Positions 1 through 8,530 of a stretch of 64,000 nucleotides of DNA are shown here, piece by piece. The stretch is from JACJXW01 sp964418125. Its GTDB lineage: Bacteria; Bacteroidota; Bacteroidia; Chitinophagales; Saprospiraceae. The notes under the pieces were generated by a model. It did not search any database and was not told where the DNA came from. It saw nothing but the letters and a program-made list of their open reading frames with translations. Location of the stretch: contig CAYQKY010000001.1 of assembly GCA_964418125.1 (NCBI GenBank), positions 62,001 through 126,000 on the forward strand, given 5' to 3'. Within the stretch, counting starts at the first letter, position 1. Every line of letters starts with the position of its first letter. Position numbers and translations under genes: made by a program.

Positions 1-1624
1 CATACTCCAGGTCGGTCAGGGCGAGAATGAGGGGCGCCTCGATCTCGTCGTAAAGTTTCTGAAAGCCTTCCACCTTCAGACGGGGCGCCAGGTACTCCTT
101 CAGCTGCAGCGTGATGTCGGCGTCCTCGGCAGCGTATTCTTTGACCTTTTCCACATCTACGTCCCGCATGGTCAGTTGCCCTCTGCCCTTTTTACCGATG
201 AGCTTCTCGATGGAGACGGGCTGGTATTTCAGGTAAGTCTCCGCCATGTAATCCATATTGTGGCGCAGCTCCGGCTCCAGCAGGTAGTGGGCGATCATGG
301 TGTCGAAGAGGTGGCCCTTCAGCTCTACTCCGTAGTACTTCAGCACAATGGCGTCGTACTTGATGTTCTGGCCGGTTTTTTCGATCTTTTCATTTTCCAG
401 CAGCGGCTTGAACAGGCCGACCACTCGTTGCGCCTCCTCCTTTCCTTCCGGGACGGGCACGTAGTAGGCTTCTTTGGGCTTTACGGCGAAAGAGATGCCC
501 ACCAATTCCGCCTGGGTAGGTTCAACGCTGGTGGTCTCGGTATCGAAACAAAAGCTCTTTTGCCCGGACAACAAGCGAATCAGCTCCGCCTGTTTTACTT
601 CGGTATCAACCAGATGATACTCGTGCGAGGTGTTTGCGATATTTTTGTCTGCCACCGAGTGGGCCGGCGGAGGCGGTATGTTGGGCTTTACCGTTTCTCC
701 CTGCGCAAAGAGGTCTCCCTGTGTACCGCCCTGTTGCGCCTTCTCCGGCTCGCCGAGGATCTGTTCGGCCAGCGTCCGGAATTCCAGCTCCCGGAAGATC
801 TCCGCCAGCTTCTCCCGGTCCGGTTCTTCGATGATGAATTTTTCGGCGTCAAATTGGATGGGCGCCTCTACATTGATGGTGGCCAGCTTTTTAGATAGTA
901 TGGCCTGTTCACTGAATTCTTTGACGCGTTCCTGCTGTTTGCCCTTCAGTTCGTCGGCGTGCTCGATCAGGTTTTCGATGGAGCTGTATTGTTCCAGCAG
1001 CTTGGCGGCAGTCTTGGGGCCGATGCCGGGAATGCCGGGAATGTTGTCGACGCTGTCCCCCTGCAGGCCTAGCATATCGATCACCTGTTCCACCCGTTCA
1101 ATACCCCATTTCTCCAGTATTTCCGGCACCCCCATGATCTCTATGCCATTGCCCTGCCTTGAAGGTTTGTACAGCAAGACCTTTTCGGTGACCAACTGTC
1201 CGAAGTCCTTATCCGGAGTGACCATATATACGGTATAGCCCTCTTCGGCCGCCTGCCGGGCCAGGGTGCCGATCACGTCGTCGGCCTCGTAGCCGTCGAC
1301 CGTGACGACCGGTATCTTGAAGGCTTTGACAATGGCCTCGATGTAGGGCATGGCCACGGTGATGTCCTCCGGCTGGTCTTCCCGGTTGGCTTTGTAGGGC
1401 TCGTACATTTCGTGGCGGAAAGTGGGGGTCGAAAGGTCGAAGGCCACCGCGATGTGGGTGGGGTTCTGCGAGCTCATCAGGTCCCACAGCGTGCGCGTGA
1501 AGCCCATGGCCGCCGAGGTGTTCACCCCTTTGGAGTTGATCAGGGGCCGGCCGATGAAGGCGAAGTGGGCCCGGTACATGAGGGCGTGGCCGTCGAGGAG
1601 GAATAGTCTTTTGTCTTCAGGCAT
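1..1624 (-). CDS. polA: DNA polymerase I, N-terminal 541 residues (cut by window start)
   Basis: DNA-repair and Okazaki-fragment polymerase of the cytoplasm. The visible part starts with MPEDKRLFLLDGHALMYRAH, the usual opening of the 5'-3' exonuclease (FEN-like) domain, which fills about the first 290 residues. A 3'-5' exonuclease domain follows. Its first acidic motif, FDTET (read from about 555-530), is intact, so proofreading is probably retained. The frame is still open at base 1 in the stretch DEIEAPLILALTDLEY, so the polymerase domain lies outside the window. The ATG at 1624 is the first one matching the family start. Identification is firm from these motifs. Confidence 0.95.
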   Translation of the reverse strand, partial: MPEDKRLFLLDGHALMYRAHFAFIGRPLINSKGVNTSAAMGFTRTLWDLMSSQNPTHIAVAFDLSTPTFRHEMYEPYKANREDQPEDITVAMPYIEAIVKAFKIPVVTVDGYEADDVIGTLARQAAEEGYTVYMVTPDKDFGQLVTEKVLLYKPSRQGNGIEIMGVPEILEKWGIERVEQVIDMLGLQGDSVDNIPGIPGIGPKTAAKLLEQYSSIENLIEHADELKGKQQERVKEFSEQAILSKKLATINVEAPIQFDAEKFIIEEPDREKLAEIFRELEFRTLAEQILGEPEKAQQGGTQGDLFAQGETVKPNIPPPPAHSVADKNIANTSHEYHLVDTEVKQAELIRLLSGQKSFCFDTETTSVEPTQAELVGISFAVKPKEAYYVPVPEGKEEAQRVVGLFKPLLENEKIEKTGQNIKYDAIVLKYYGVELKGHLFDTMIAHYLLEPELRHNMDYMAETYLKYQPVSIEKLIGKKGRGQLTMRDVDVEKVKEYAAEDADITLQLKEYLAPRLKVEGFQKLYDEIEAPLILALTDLEY

Positions 1625-1732
1625 GGGTGATTGTTAAGGTCGATTAATTGGTGTCGTGAAAATAGGGAATTTTTGGGGTTCGCAGGGGTGCCTGTATCCT
1701 GTTTTCAGATTGGCTTTCCCGGCACTTTTAGT

Positions 1733-2149
1733 TTAAGCCCCCCTATCCCTGATCAATTCCAGAAAACCATCAGAATCGATCACATCAACTTTTGGAAAGT
1801 CAATTTCTTTCAATGTATTGAAATGCTTATCCTCAGTAACAATAAATTTTGCATTAGCCGCAATGGCGCAATCCACAAATTTATTATCATCCGGATCTGC
1901 ATCAATCAAACCCCAGCGGTAATAAACTTCTTTTTTTTCAATGTTGGGTAGAGAAAGTAAGAGGCGGATCACATTCTCCGCAATAGCAGGAGTAATCTGC
2001 TTCGATAGGATCTCTTCGTATTCATTTAATATATCGGTAGTAACGACGAGAGTATATTTTTCCCGGAGCAGGCTATCGTAGATATAGCGGTAAGGAGAGG
2101 ATAAAGGAAGAGCGATCAGCAAAACATTGGTGTCCAGGACAATTTTCAT
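1733..2149 (-). CDS. PIN-domain toxin of a toxin-antitoxin pair
   Basis: A 138-residue single-domain PIN protein, a predicted Mg-dependent ribonuclease. The first acidic residue is in the opening motif VLDTNVLL. An EYEE stretch and the later cluster DADPDDNKFVDCAIAA supply the remaining metal-binding carboxylates, so the active site looks complete. Length and motifs fit the stand-alone toxin group often annotated as 'putative toxin-antitoxin system toxin component, PIN family'. It lies 4 bp downstream of a 76-residue partner in the same direction, the normal antitoxin-toxin order. RNA target is unknown. Confidence 0.85.
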   Translation of the reverse strand: MKIVLDTNVLLIALPLSSPYRYIYDSLLREKYTLVVTTDILNEYEEILSKQITPAIAENVIRLLLSLPNIEKKEVYYRWGLIDADPDDNKFVDCAIAANAKFIVTEDKHFNTLKEIDFPKVDVIDSDGFLELIRDRGA

Positions 2150-2153
2150 CTGG

Positions 2154-2384
2154 CTATTTATAAGGCGTCCGAAAATGGGAAGTTTTCCATTCCTCGATCT
2201 TTTCTTTAGTCCAGCCCTTTTCTTTCCATAGCTTTTCCATATCCCGGTCGATCAGGCGGGCGAAATAATCTGCCAACAAGCGTTTGATCTCCAGAAGCTG
2301 TTCTTCCGGAATCTCTGTTGAATACAGTTTGAGAAGTTCTAGTTGCAGGTTACTCATATGATGCTGATCGACATTTGTACTCAT
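2154..2384 (-). CDS. putative antitoxin partner of the PIN toxin
   Basis: A 76-residue protein, charged and mostly helical by composition, with no hydrophobic segment. The middle (EQLLEIKRLLADYFARLIDRDMEKLW) looks like a long amphipathic helix and the C-terminus (KEKIEEWKTSHFRTPYK) is basic and aromatic, as in antitoxin tails that wrap a PIN active site. It is transcribed ahead of the toxin with 4 bp between them. No known DNA-binding fold was recognised, so the antitoxin role rests on position, size and composition. A second ATG nine codons inside is an alternative start. Confidence 0.7.
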   Translation of the reverse strand: MSTNVDQHHMSNLQLELLKLYSTEIPEEQLLEIKRLLADYFARLIDRDMEKLWKEKGWTKEKIEEWKTSHFRTPYK

Positions 2385-2703
2385 TATTTCTTTTTGGATA
2401 TAGATAAAAAAGGTCCAAAGTTTTTAAAGATTTCTGCTTCTTGCCTATTGCTAGTAAATTAACTGTTTTTTGGAGAAATTAGTTGAGGTGTATCCTCTAA
2501 ATGGAGCTGCATATATCATAAATAACCCAAAATCCCTATTTTCACGATTCAACCTGTTTTCCATGCCAAAAAAGAGTTAGACTTGACAAGTTTCCCGGCA
2601 GGCCCTCCACTGAAAACTTGTCAAGTCTTTCTTGGTATTATAAAACTTAATTGACCAAGTACTTGCACGAATGCACCAATGCACAAAAACACCCATACAC
2701 TAC
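2385..2703. other. intergenic region with one hairpin element
   Basis: 319 bp between the antitoxin start and the end of the RND pump gene. The part next to 2384 must hold the toxin-antitoxin promoter. The middle carries the palindromic element listed separately at 2580-2627. The rest is AT-rich, with no reading frame of convincing composition and no RNA gene I could recognise. Confidence 0.6.
2580..2627. repeat. palindromic hairpin element, copy 1
   Basis: Perfect 14-bp arms GACTTGACAAGTTT (2580-2593) and AAACTTGTCAAGTC (2614-2627) surround a 20-nt GC-rich loop. A related hairpin with arms GACCTGACAAGTTT and AAACCTGTCAAGTC lies at 15107-15154. Here the element follows the toxin-antitoxin promoter side and precedes the end of the RND pump gene. 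Two copies with conserved arms and partly similar loops suggest a dispersed REP-like family, not two unrelated terminators. Confidence 0.8.
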
Positions 2704-5700
2704 TTACCCCTCCACCGGCTCCCTCAACACCCTCCTCACCTTCTCATCCGTCACCACATTCCGCTTGCCCTCCTTGCTCGACAGGTAGGAGTAGATCGAG
2801 GGAATAACGAACAAGGTTAATATCGTCGCGAAGAGCAATCCCCCGATGACCGCAATACCCATCGATACCCGGCTTTCCGAGCCGGCTCCCAGGGCCAGGG
2901 CGATCGGCAGTACGCCGAGGATGGTAGACAGGCTCGTCATCAGGATGGGGCGGAAGCGGGCGGCGGCGGCGTCCTTGATGGCCTCCAGGCGTGGCAGGCC
3001 CTGCTCCTTTCGCTGGTTGGCGAACTCCACGATCAGAATGCCGTTTTTGGCCACCAGGCCGATCAGCATGATGATGCCGATCTGGCTGAAGATGTTGAGC
3101 GTCTGGCCAAAGTAATAAAGCGATAATACCGCTCCGGCCAGGGCCAGCGGCACCGTAAACATGATGATAAAGGGATCCACAAAGCTCTCGAACTGGGCTG
3201 CCAGGACGAGGTAGATCAGGATCAAGGCCAGCGCAAAGGCAAAGACCAGGCTGGAAGAGCTCTCCGCAAAATCCTTGGAAGCTCCCGCCAGTTCGGTATA
3301 AAACCCGTCACCGAGTGTTTCCTTGGCGATGGCGTCCATCGCCTCGATGCCCTCTCCGATGGTCTTGCCGTCCGCCAGGGCCGCCGATACGGTGGCGGAG
3401 ACAAAGCGGTTGAAGCGGAATAGGGTGGGAGGGGTGGTTTGCTCCTGCATAGTGATGACATTATCCAGCTGGATCATCTGGCCGTCTTTGTTGCGAACAT
3501 AGAGCGAGCGGACATCGATCGGTTCGTTGCGCCCTTCTCGTTTCATCTGCCCGATCACCTGGTACTGCTCTCCGTTGCGGATGAAGTAGCCGAAGCGCTG
3601 CCCGCTGAAGCCCAGCTGGAGGGTCTGGGCGATATCCAGCACCGAAACGCCCAGGTCCTGGGCTTTCTGCCGGTCGATGGTGATGCTCAGTTCCGGCTTG
3701 TTGAACTTCAGGTCTACATCGATGAAGTTAAAGGTGGGGTCCTGGCTGGCCGCTTCGACAAACCGGGGCAGGGTTTCCCGCAGCTGGCTGAAGTTGGGCG
3801 CCTGCAGCACATACTGTACCGGCAGCCCGCTGCGCCGGTTGCCGATACTTTGTTCCTCGGAAAGGAATGTGACCGCGCCGGTGAGCGAGCTCACCGGCCC
3901 TCTCAGGGCATTGAGGATCTCCGATTGGGAGCGTTCCCGCTCCTCCGGGTCGCTGAGGATCACCCAGGAAAAGGCCGAGTTGACCGATGTGGAGGCGCCA
4001 AAGCCCGGGGAAGTCACCGAACCGACGCTTTCCGCTTCTGGCGCATTTTCTTTGATCGTCTTCACCAGTTTCAATACATACTCATCCATGTACTCGAAGG
4101 TGGAGCCCTCCGGCGCGCGGGCGAAGGCGCGGATGCGGCTGCGGTCCTCGAGAGGCGCCAATTCAGAAGGCAGTTCTCTGCCTATATAGTAGATCAGGCC
4201 GCCGGCGATGGCCATGAGGACGAAGCCCAGCCAGCGCGCTTTCATAAAACCGTTGAGCAGGTATCGGTATCCATTGGTCAGGCTGACAAAAAACGGTTCG
4301 GTCAGCCGGTAAAACCAGGGGTGCCGCGCCCGCCGCTTCAATATCTTGGAAGACAGCATGGGCGTCAGGGTCAGGGCGACGAAGGAAGAAATGAGCACTG
4401 CCCCGGCGATGACCACTCCGAATTCCCGGAACAGGCGCCCCGTCAGCCCCTGCAGGAAGATCACCGGCATGAATACGGCCACCAGGGCAACCGTGGTGGC
4501 AATTACCGCAAAGAAGATCTCTTTGGCGCCCAGAAGGGCGGCCTCCAGGGGCGCCATACCCCCCTCTATTTTTGCATAGATGTTCTCCAGTACGACGATC
4601 GCATCGTCGACCACCAAACCGATGGCCAGCACAATGCCGAGCAACGTCAGCACATTGATGGAAAAGCCGGCGATGTACATGATGAAGAACGAGCCGATCA
4701 GGGAGATCGGGATCACCAGCACCGGGATGATCGTAGTCCGCCAGTCGCGCAGGAAAAGGAAAATGATGAGCACTACCAGGCCGAAGGCGACGTAGATCGT
4801 CTGGTTGACCTCCTCGATGGATGCCCTGATGTATTCGGTGGTATCGAAGCCGATGCCCAGCTGAATGTCTTCCGGCAGGTCCTTTTTGATCTGCTCCAGC
4901 CTGCGGTACACCTCGTCGGCAATCTCGATGTTGTTGGCGCCGGGCTGGGGGACGATGGCGTTGCCCACCATGGGCACCCCGTCGCGGCGCAGAACGGTCC
5001 GCAGGTTCTCAGGGCCCAGTTCGGCGACGCCCACATCCCGGAAGCGGACGATGCGCCCGGCCTCCTCCTTAAGGATGAGGTTGTTGAACTCTTCGGGAGT
5101 GACCAGCCGGCCCTTGGTCCGGACCGTCAGCTCCGTATTCACGCCTTCGATCCTGCCGGAGGGTAGTTCAATGTTTTCCCGCCGGAGGGCATTTTGCACA
5201 TCGAGGGGCGTCATATCGTAGGCGGCCAGTTTCTCCGGGTCGATCCACAGGCGCATGGCATAGCGCTTGGAACCCCAGATGCGGATCTCGCTGATGCCGT
5301 TGATCGTCTGCAGGCGCTCTTTGAAGATATTGTCGGCGATGTCCGTCAACTCGAGCAGGGAGCGCCGGTCACTTTGTATGTTGAGAAAGATGATGGGGTC
5401 GGAATCGGCGTCCGCTTTTGAGACGACCGGCGGGTCGGCGTCGGTAGGAAGGTCGCGGACGACCTGGGACACCTTGTCCCGAACGTCATTGGCTGCCGTT
5501 TCCAGGTTGACCTCCAGGTTGAATTCTACGGTGATGGTGCTTCGCCCGTCGCGGCTCACCGAGGTGATGGACCGGATGCCGGCGATGCCGTTCACCGCCT
5601 CTTCGATCGGTTCCGTTATCTGGGATTCGATGATATCGGCATTGGCCCCCACATAACTGGTGGATACGGTAATGATGGGCGGGTCGACGCTGGGATATTC

Positions 5701-5805
5701 CCGAACCCCGAGGTAAGTCAGGCCGATGACCCCGAACAGGACGATAACGATAGACATCACTGTTGCGAGAACGGGGCGCTGTATACTTAGTGAGGATAGG
5801 CTCAT
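2704..5805 (-). CDS. RND efflux permease, HAE-1/AcrB family
   Basis: Inner-membrane proton-driven pump of a tripartite efflux system, 1033 residues, full length for the AcrB/MexB family. It opens with the usual short cytoplasmic end and first helix (SIQRPVLATVMSIVIVLFGV). The proton-relay pair is visible in helix 4 (GLVVDDAIVVLENI), and the matching lysine in helix 10 (GLVAKNGILIVEF). Two large periplasmic loops separate the helix groups. The adaptor gene lies 12 bp upstream, so the two are co-transcribed. No TolC-type gene follows; the nearest is at 38507-39787 in another operon. Substrate cannot be told from sequence. Confidence 0.95.
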   Translation of the reverse strand: MSLSSLSIQRPVLATVMSIVIVLFGVIGLTYLGVREYPSVDPPIITVSTSYVGANADIIESQITEPIEEAVNGIAGIRSITSVSRDGRSTITVEFNLEVNLETAANDVRDKVSQVVRDLPTDADPPVVSKADADSDPIIFLNIQSDRRSLLELTDIADNIFKERLQTINGISEIRIWGSKRYAMRLWIDPEKLAAYDMTPLDVQNALRRENIELPSGRIEGVNTELTVRTKGRLVTPEEFNNLILKEEAGRIVRFRDVGVAELGPENLRTVLRRDGVPMVGNAIVPQPGANNIEIADEVYRRLEQIKKDLPEDIQLGIGFDTTEYIRASIEEVNQTIYVAFGLVVLIIFLFLRDWRTTIIPVLVIPISLIGSFFIMYIAGFSINVLTLLGIVLAIGLVVDDAIVVLENIYAKIEGGMAPLEAALLGAKEIFFAVIATTVALVAVFMPVIFLQGLTGRLFREFGVVIAGAVLISSFVALTLTPMLSSKILKRRARHPWFYRLTEPFFVSLTNGYRYLLNGFMKARWLGFVLMAIAGGLIYYIGRELPSELAPLEDRSRIRAFARAPEGSTFEYMDEYVLKLVKTIKENAPEAESVGSVTSPGFGASTSVNSAFSWVILSDPEERERSQSEILNALRGPVSSLTGAVTFLSEEQSIGNRRSGLPVQYVLQAPNFSQLRETLPRFVEAASQDPTFNFIDVDLKFNKPELSITIDRQKAQDLGVSVLDIAQTLQLGFSGQRFGYFIRNGEQYQVIGQMKREGRNEPIDVRSLYVRNKDGQMIQLDNVITMQEQTTPPTLFRFNRFVSATVSAALADGKTIGEGIEAMDAIAKETLGDGFYTELAGASKDFAESSSSLVFAFALALILIYLVLAAQFESFVDPFIIMFTVPLALAGAVLSLYYFGQTLNIFSQIGIIMLIGLVAKNGILIVEFANQRKEQGLPRLEAIKDAAAARFRPILMTSLSTILGVLPIALALGAGSESRVSMGIAVIGGLLFATILTLFVIPSIYSYLSSKEGKRNVVTDEKVRRVLREPVEG

Positions 5806-5817
5806 AACGGGCGGTTT

Positions 5818-6909
5818 TTAGTTCAGCTGGGAAATGGTGACGTCGGCGCCGGGGCGTATCTGCAGCAGCCCGGTCGTAATTACGGTATCGCCGGGGGAGA
5901 GTCCTTCCGTTACCTGAATGAGGGATTCCCGGCGAAGGCCGGTCTGCACTTCTATCTGTTCGGCTTTTCCATTGCGGTAAACATAGACATTCTGGGCGTT
6001 CAATTCCGGAATGATGGCCTGGGTCGGAACCATTATTGCCTCGCCAAACTCCTCAAGGTCGACGGTAACGTTGGCGAAGGCGCCGGGCAGGATGCTGCCG
6101 CTGGGGTTGGGCGCAATGGCCTTGAGGAGAAGCGTCCTGGTTTCCGGGTTGACTTTTGGCTCCCGGGCAATGACGGTAGCCGGGTAATCCCGGTCGGAAC
6201 CATCCAGGCGGAAGGTTATTTTGGTACCCTGCCCCACCAGGTGGCTGTATTTCTCCGGGATGTTGAACTCTATCTTGATGGGGTTGATGCTTACCAGGCT
6301 AACGATCGGCGTACCCGGAGACAGATAGCTGCCTTCACTGACCAGCCTCAGGCCCAGGCGGCCGCTGAACGGGGCCCTGACCACCCGCTTTTCCAGCTGA
6401 GCGTCGACCAGGGCCAGCTCGGCCTTCACTTTTTCTACTTCGGCAACGGCTATTTCGTATTCCTGGAGGCTTACCCCTTCTTTTTTGTACAAGGCTTCCA
6501 GGCGTTCGGCGATCTTCTCGTTGAGGTTGCGCTGGACGACCAGGCGCTCCCGCTCGGCGCGCAGCTCTTCATCATCGAGTTGCAGGAGCAAGTCGCCCTT
6601 ATTGACCAGCTTTCCTTCCTCGAACTCAATTTTGGCGACCTTACCGGGCACCTCGCTCGTGATGGCCACTTCCTCGTTGGGTACCGTCGAACCGTTGACG
6701 GTGATGACATCTCTCAGGTTTTCCGGGGCAACCAGTACCGCTTCTACCGGCACGCCAGGGCGCGTTTCCGATGGAGGGGAGCTTGCCGGTTCATCGATCG
6801 GAGGCTCCGGTTTCTCCTTGCTCAGGATATCCGACTGGAATATTACAAACCCAATAGCAACAATAGCTATGGCAATGAGGGCAATGTTTCGGGTAGCTCT
6901 TTTGGTCAT
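5818..6909 (-). CDS. RND pump periplasmic adaptor (membrane fusion protein)
   Basis: A 363-residue HlyD/AcrA-type adaptor linking the RND pump to an outer-membrane channel. It has an N-terminal anchor (NIALIAIAIVAIGFVIFQ) with no lipobox cysteine, then a lipoyl half-motif (GKVAKIEFEEGKLVNKGDLLLQLDD). A coiled-coil hairpin (about 110-165) follows, then the second lipoyl half (RVVRAPFSGRLGLRLVSEGSYLSPGTPI) and the beta-barrel domain. It is the first gene of the pump operon. Its start at 6909 faces the 355-bp region shared with the divergent ATP-grasp gene. Confidence 0.93.
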   Translation of the reverse strand: MTKRATRNIALIAIAIVAIGFVIFQSDILSKEKPEPPIDEPASSPPSETRPGVPVEAVLVAPENLRDVITVNGSTVPNEEVAITSEVPGKVAKIEFEEGKLVNKGDLLLQLDDEELRAERERLVVQRNLNEKIAERLEALYKKEGVSLQEYEIAVAEVEKVKAELALVDAQLEKRVVRAPFSGRLGLRLVSEGSYLSPGTPIVSLVSINPIKIEFNIPEKYSHLVGQGTKITFRLDGSDRDYPATVIAREPKVNPETRTLLLKAIAPNPSGSILPGAFANVTVDLEEFGEAIMVPTQAIIPELNAQNVYVYRNGKAEQIEVQTGLRRESLIQVTEGLSPGDTVITTGLLQIRPGADVTISQLN

Positions 6910-7264
6910 AAACTGTTTGCGTATGTATCAATCAGTAAAGTTAACCCTTTTTGGCATTAGAGAGTTTAACGGCTGCCTTCCTAAGAAAACATTAACAGTA
7001 ATCTTCCAGTGAACATCGGCTTACCCAGCGCTTTCTATAATTGCGGGAGAAAAGAAAGGGCTCTCGTACTTTTTTCAAAATCAGGAAAAAAAGGATCGGC
7101 ATTCCCGGAATTTGGATATGTGAAAAAAAAGTGTTTCTCTAGTATACATTTTCCTGTATGAAAACTATTGAGCCCGATTCCGGATAAGTTATCCGGTTTT
7201 GCACACAAAGCTCCCGGAAAGAACCGTAACCGATTTTTCTATTCTTTAAAAACCCTTATTTTTT
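6910..7264. other. divergent promoter region between efflux and ligase operons
   Basis: 355 bp with no convincing gene. It separates the minus-strand RND operon from the plus-strand cluster beginning at 7265, so both promoters must lie here. The only clear structure is the palindrome at 7180-7196, listed separately. The last 60 bp before 7265 are AT-rich and have no Shine-Dalgarno match, as is common in Bacteroidota. Confidence 0.6.
7180..7196. promoter_or_regulatory. palindrome CCGGATAAGTTATCCGG, possible operator
   Basis: A 17-bp perfect inverted repeat about one base (CCGGATAA-G-TTATCCGG) followed by TTTT, 68 bp before the ATP-grasp start. The symmetry suits a dimeric regulator. Read as RNA it could fold as a 6-bp stem with a 5-nt loop and a short U-run, so a weak terminator is the alternative, although no upstream plus-strand gene needs one. 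Confidence 0.4.
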
Positions 7265-8485
7265 ATGGCAAACCGTTTTGCACTATTAGGCTGGAGCCTT
7301 CCTGTAATTGAAAGCATGCAGAAGGCCGAGCTTCCCTATGTCGTTGTATCATTTCCCGAATTTGAAAGTTACGCCAAAGAACATAACATCCCTTTTGTAG
7401 GCTACCGCCTGGATGAGTTCGGCAGCCATTCCAATTCCCTGGCGCTGGCAGAACTGTTGCGCGCGTATGATGTGGATGTAGCCGTTCCCCTGTTCGAAGA
7501 AACAGTGGAGTGGGCCGGCGCGCTGAATTCCATCTACCGGGATGACCCCCGGGTGCTCAACCGGGCATTCCTGTTCCGGAATAAAGCCATGATGAAACGC
7601 AAGGCCCTTCTGGGTGGCCTGCGGGTAGGCCTCTTTGAAGAGATCCACAACCACGAACAGGCCCACAAGTTCCTCGACCGCCTGAACGAAGCGGAGCTTC
7701 AACTGCCGGGCGAAGACGACGCCTGGTTCCACGTCAAGCCTTTTGCTTCCGCAGGGACGGTAGGGCATCGTTTTATCAAGTCCCGGGAGGATGTCGATAA
7801 AAAGATCAAACCCGCAGATTTTCCCTGCCTGGCGGAAAGCCACCTGCACGGCCAGGAGTTTTCCTGCGAGGCCTATATCCACAAGGGGAAGGTCCGTTTT
7901 CTGAATATTACGGAATACGTCAAATTGGGCTATTCCAACTTCATCCCCGCCGGCCCGGAACTGGAAGCCAAGCGGGACGCCATACACAAGGAGATCCAGA
8001 AGCTGGTCGATGTATTTGGCATCGAGTACGGCATGATCCATCCCGAATGGTTCGTTACAGAAGACGGAAACCTCAACTTCGGTGAAGTAGCCTGCCGCAT
8101 TCCCGGCGGCCATATCCTCGAGCTGGCTTCTAAAGCTTATGAATTCGATGCCCTGCTGGCCTTTGTCGTGTCCCACGATCCCAGCATGAGCGATGCAGAG
8201 CTGGATAAGTACTTCCCGCCGAAAGATTTCAAACCCAAAAAATACTACGGCAACGTCATGGTCTTCCCCCGGAGCGGCCACATCTCCCGCCTGGAAATAC
8301 CCGAAGAGCTCAAGGAAGAGCCATATTACCTCGACAACAACCTGGTGGAGCCCCTCGGCCCGCAGAAGATCGGCGGACGGGAAGGTTTCGGCAACCACTT
8401 CGGTACGGTAAATTTCGCCGGGGAAGATGCCGCCCGGATGCGGGAATTGCTCAAGCATTACGAAGATGTGCCGTTTTACGTATAA
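7265..8485 (+). CDS. ATP-grasp ligase, substrate unknown
   Basis: A 406-residue stand-alone ATP-grasp protein predicted to join a carboxylate to an amine through an acyl-phosphate. The ATP-binding loop HVKPFASAGTVG is at about 156-167. ESHLHGQEFSCE (191-202) follows, and the metal-binding stretch NFGEVACRIPGG is at 271-282, with Glu and Arg in the expected places. The first 100 residues form a Rossmann-like pre-grasp domain. There is no carrier-protein or peptide-precursor gene nearby. It heads a plus-strand run with a papain-like protein, an Alr-type racemase and the ornithine genes, so an amino-acid ligase role is likely but the substrates are unknown. Confidence 0.85.
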   Translation: MANRFALLGWSLPVIESMQKAELPYVVVSFPEFESYAKEHNIPFVGYRLDEFGSHSNSLALAELLRAYDVDVAVPLFEETVEWAGALNSIYRDDPRVLNRAFLFRNKAMMKRKALLGGLRVGLFEEIHNHEQAHKFLDRLNEAELQLPGEDDAWFHVKPFASAGTVGHRFIKSREDVDKKIKPADFPCLAESHLHGQEFSCEAYIHKGKVRFLNITEYVKLGYSNFIPAGPELEAKRDAIHKEIQKLVDVFGIEYGMIHPEWFVTEDGNLNFGEVACRIPGGHILELASKAYEFDALLAFVVSHDPSMSDAELDKYFPPKDFKPKKYYGNVMVFPRSGHISRLEIPEELKEEPYYLDNNLVEPLGPQKIGGREGFGNHFGTVNFAGEDAARMRELLKHYEDVPFYV

Positions 8486-8530
8486 AAAACAGCCGTCGCC
8501 GCCAGTATTAAAAAATGACGCACAAGTTAC

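Noticed and set aside
3439..5166. Long plus-strand open frame opposite the RND permease gene
   Set aside because: It lies wholly antisense to a clear AcrB-family gene and its translation has no known motif and a biased His/Asp/Gln composition typical of antisense frames in GC-rich DNA.
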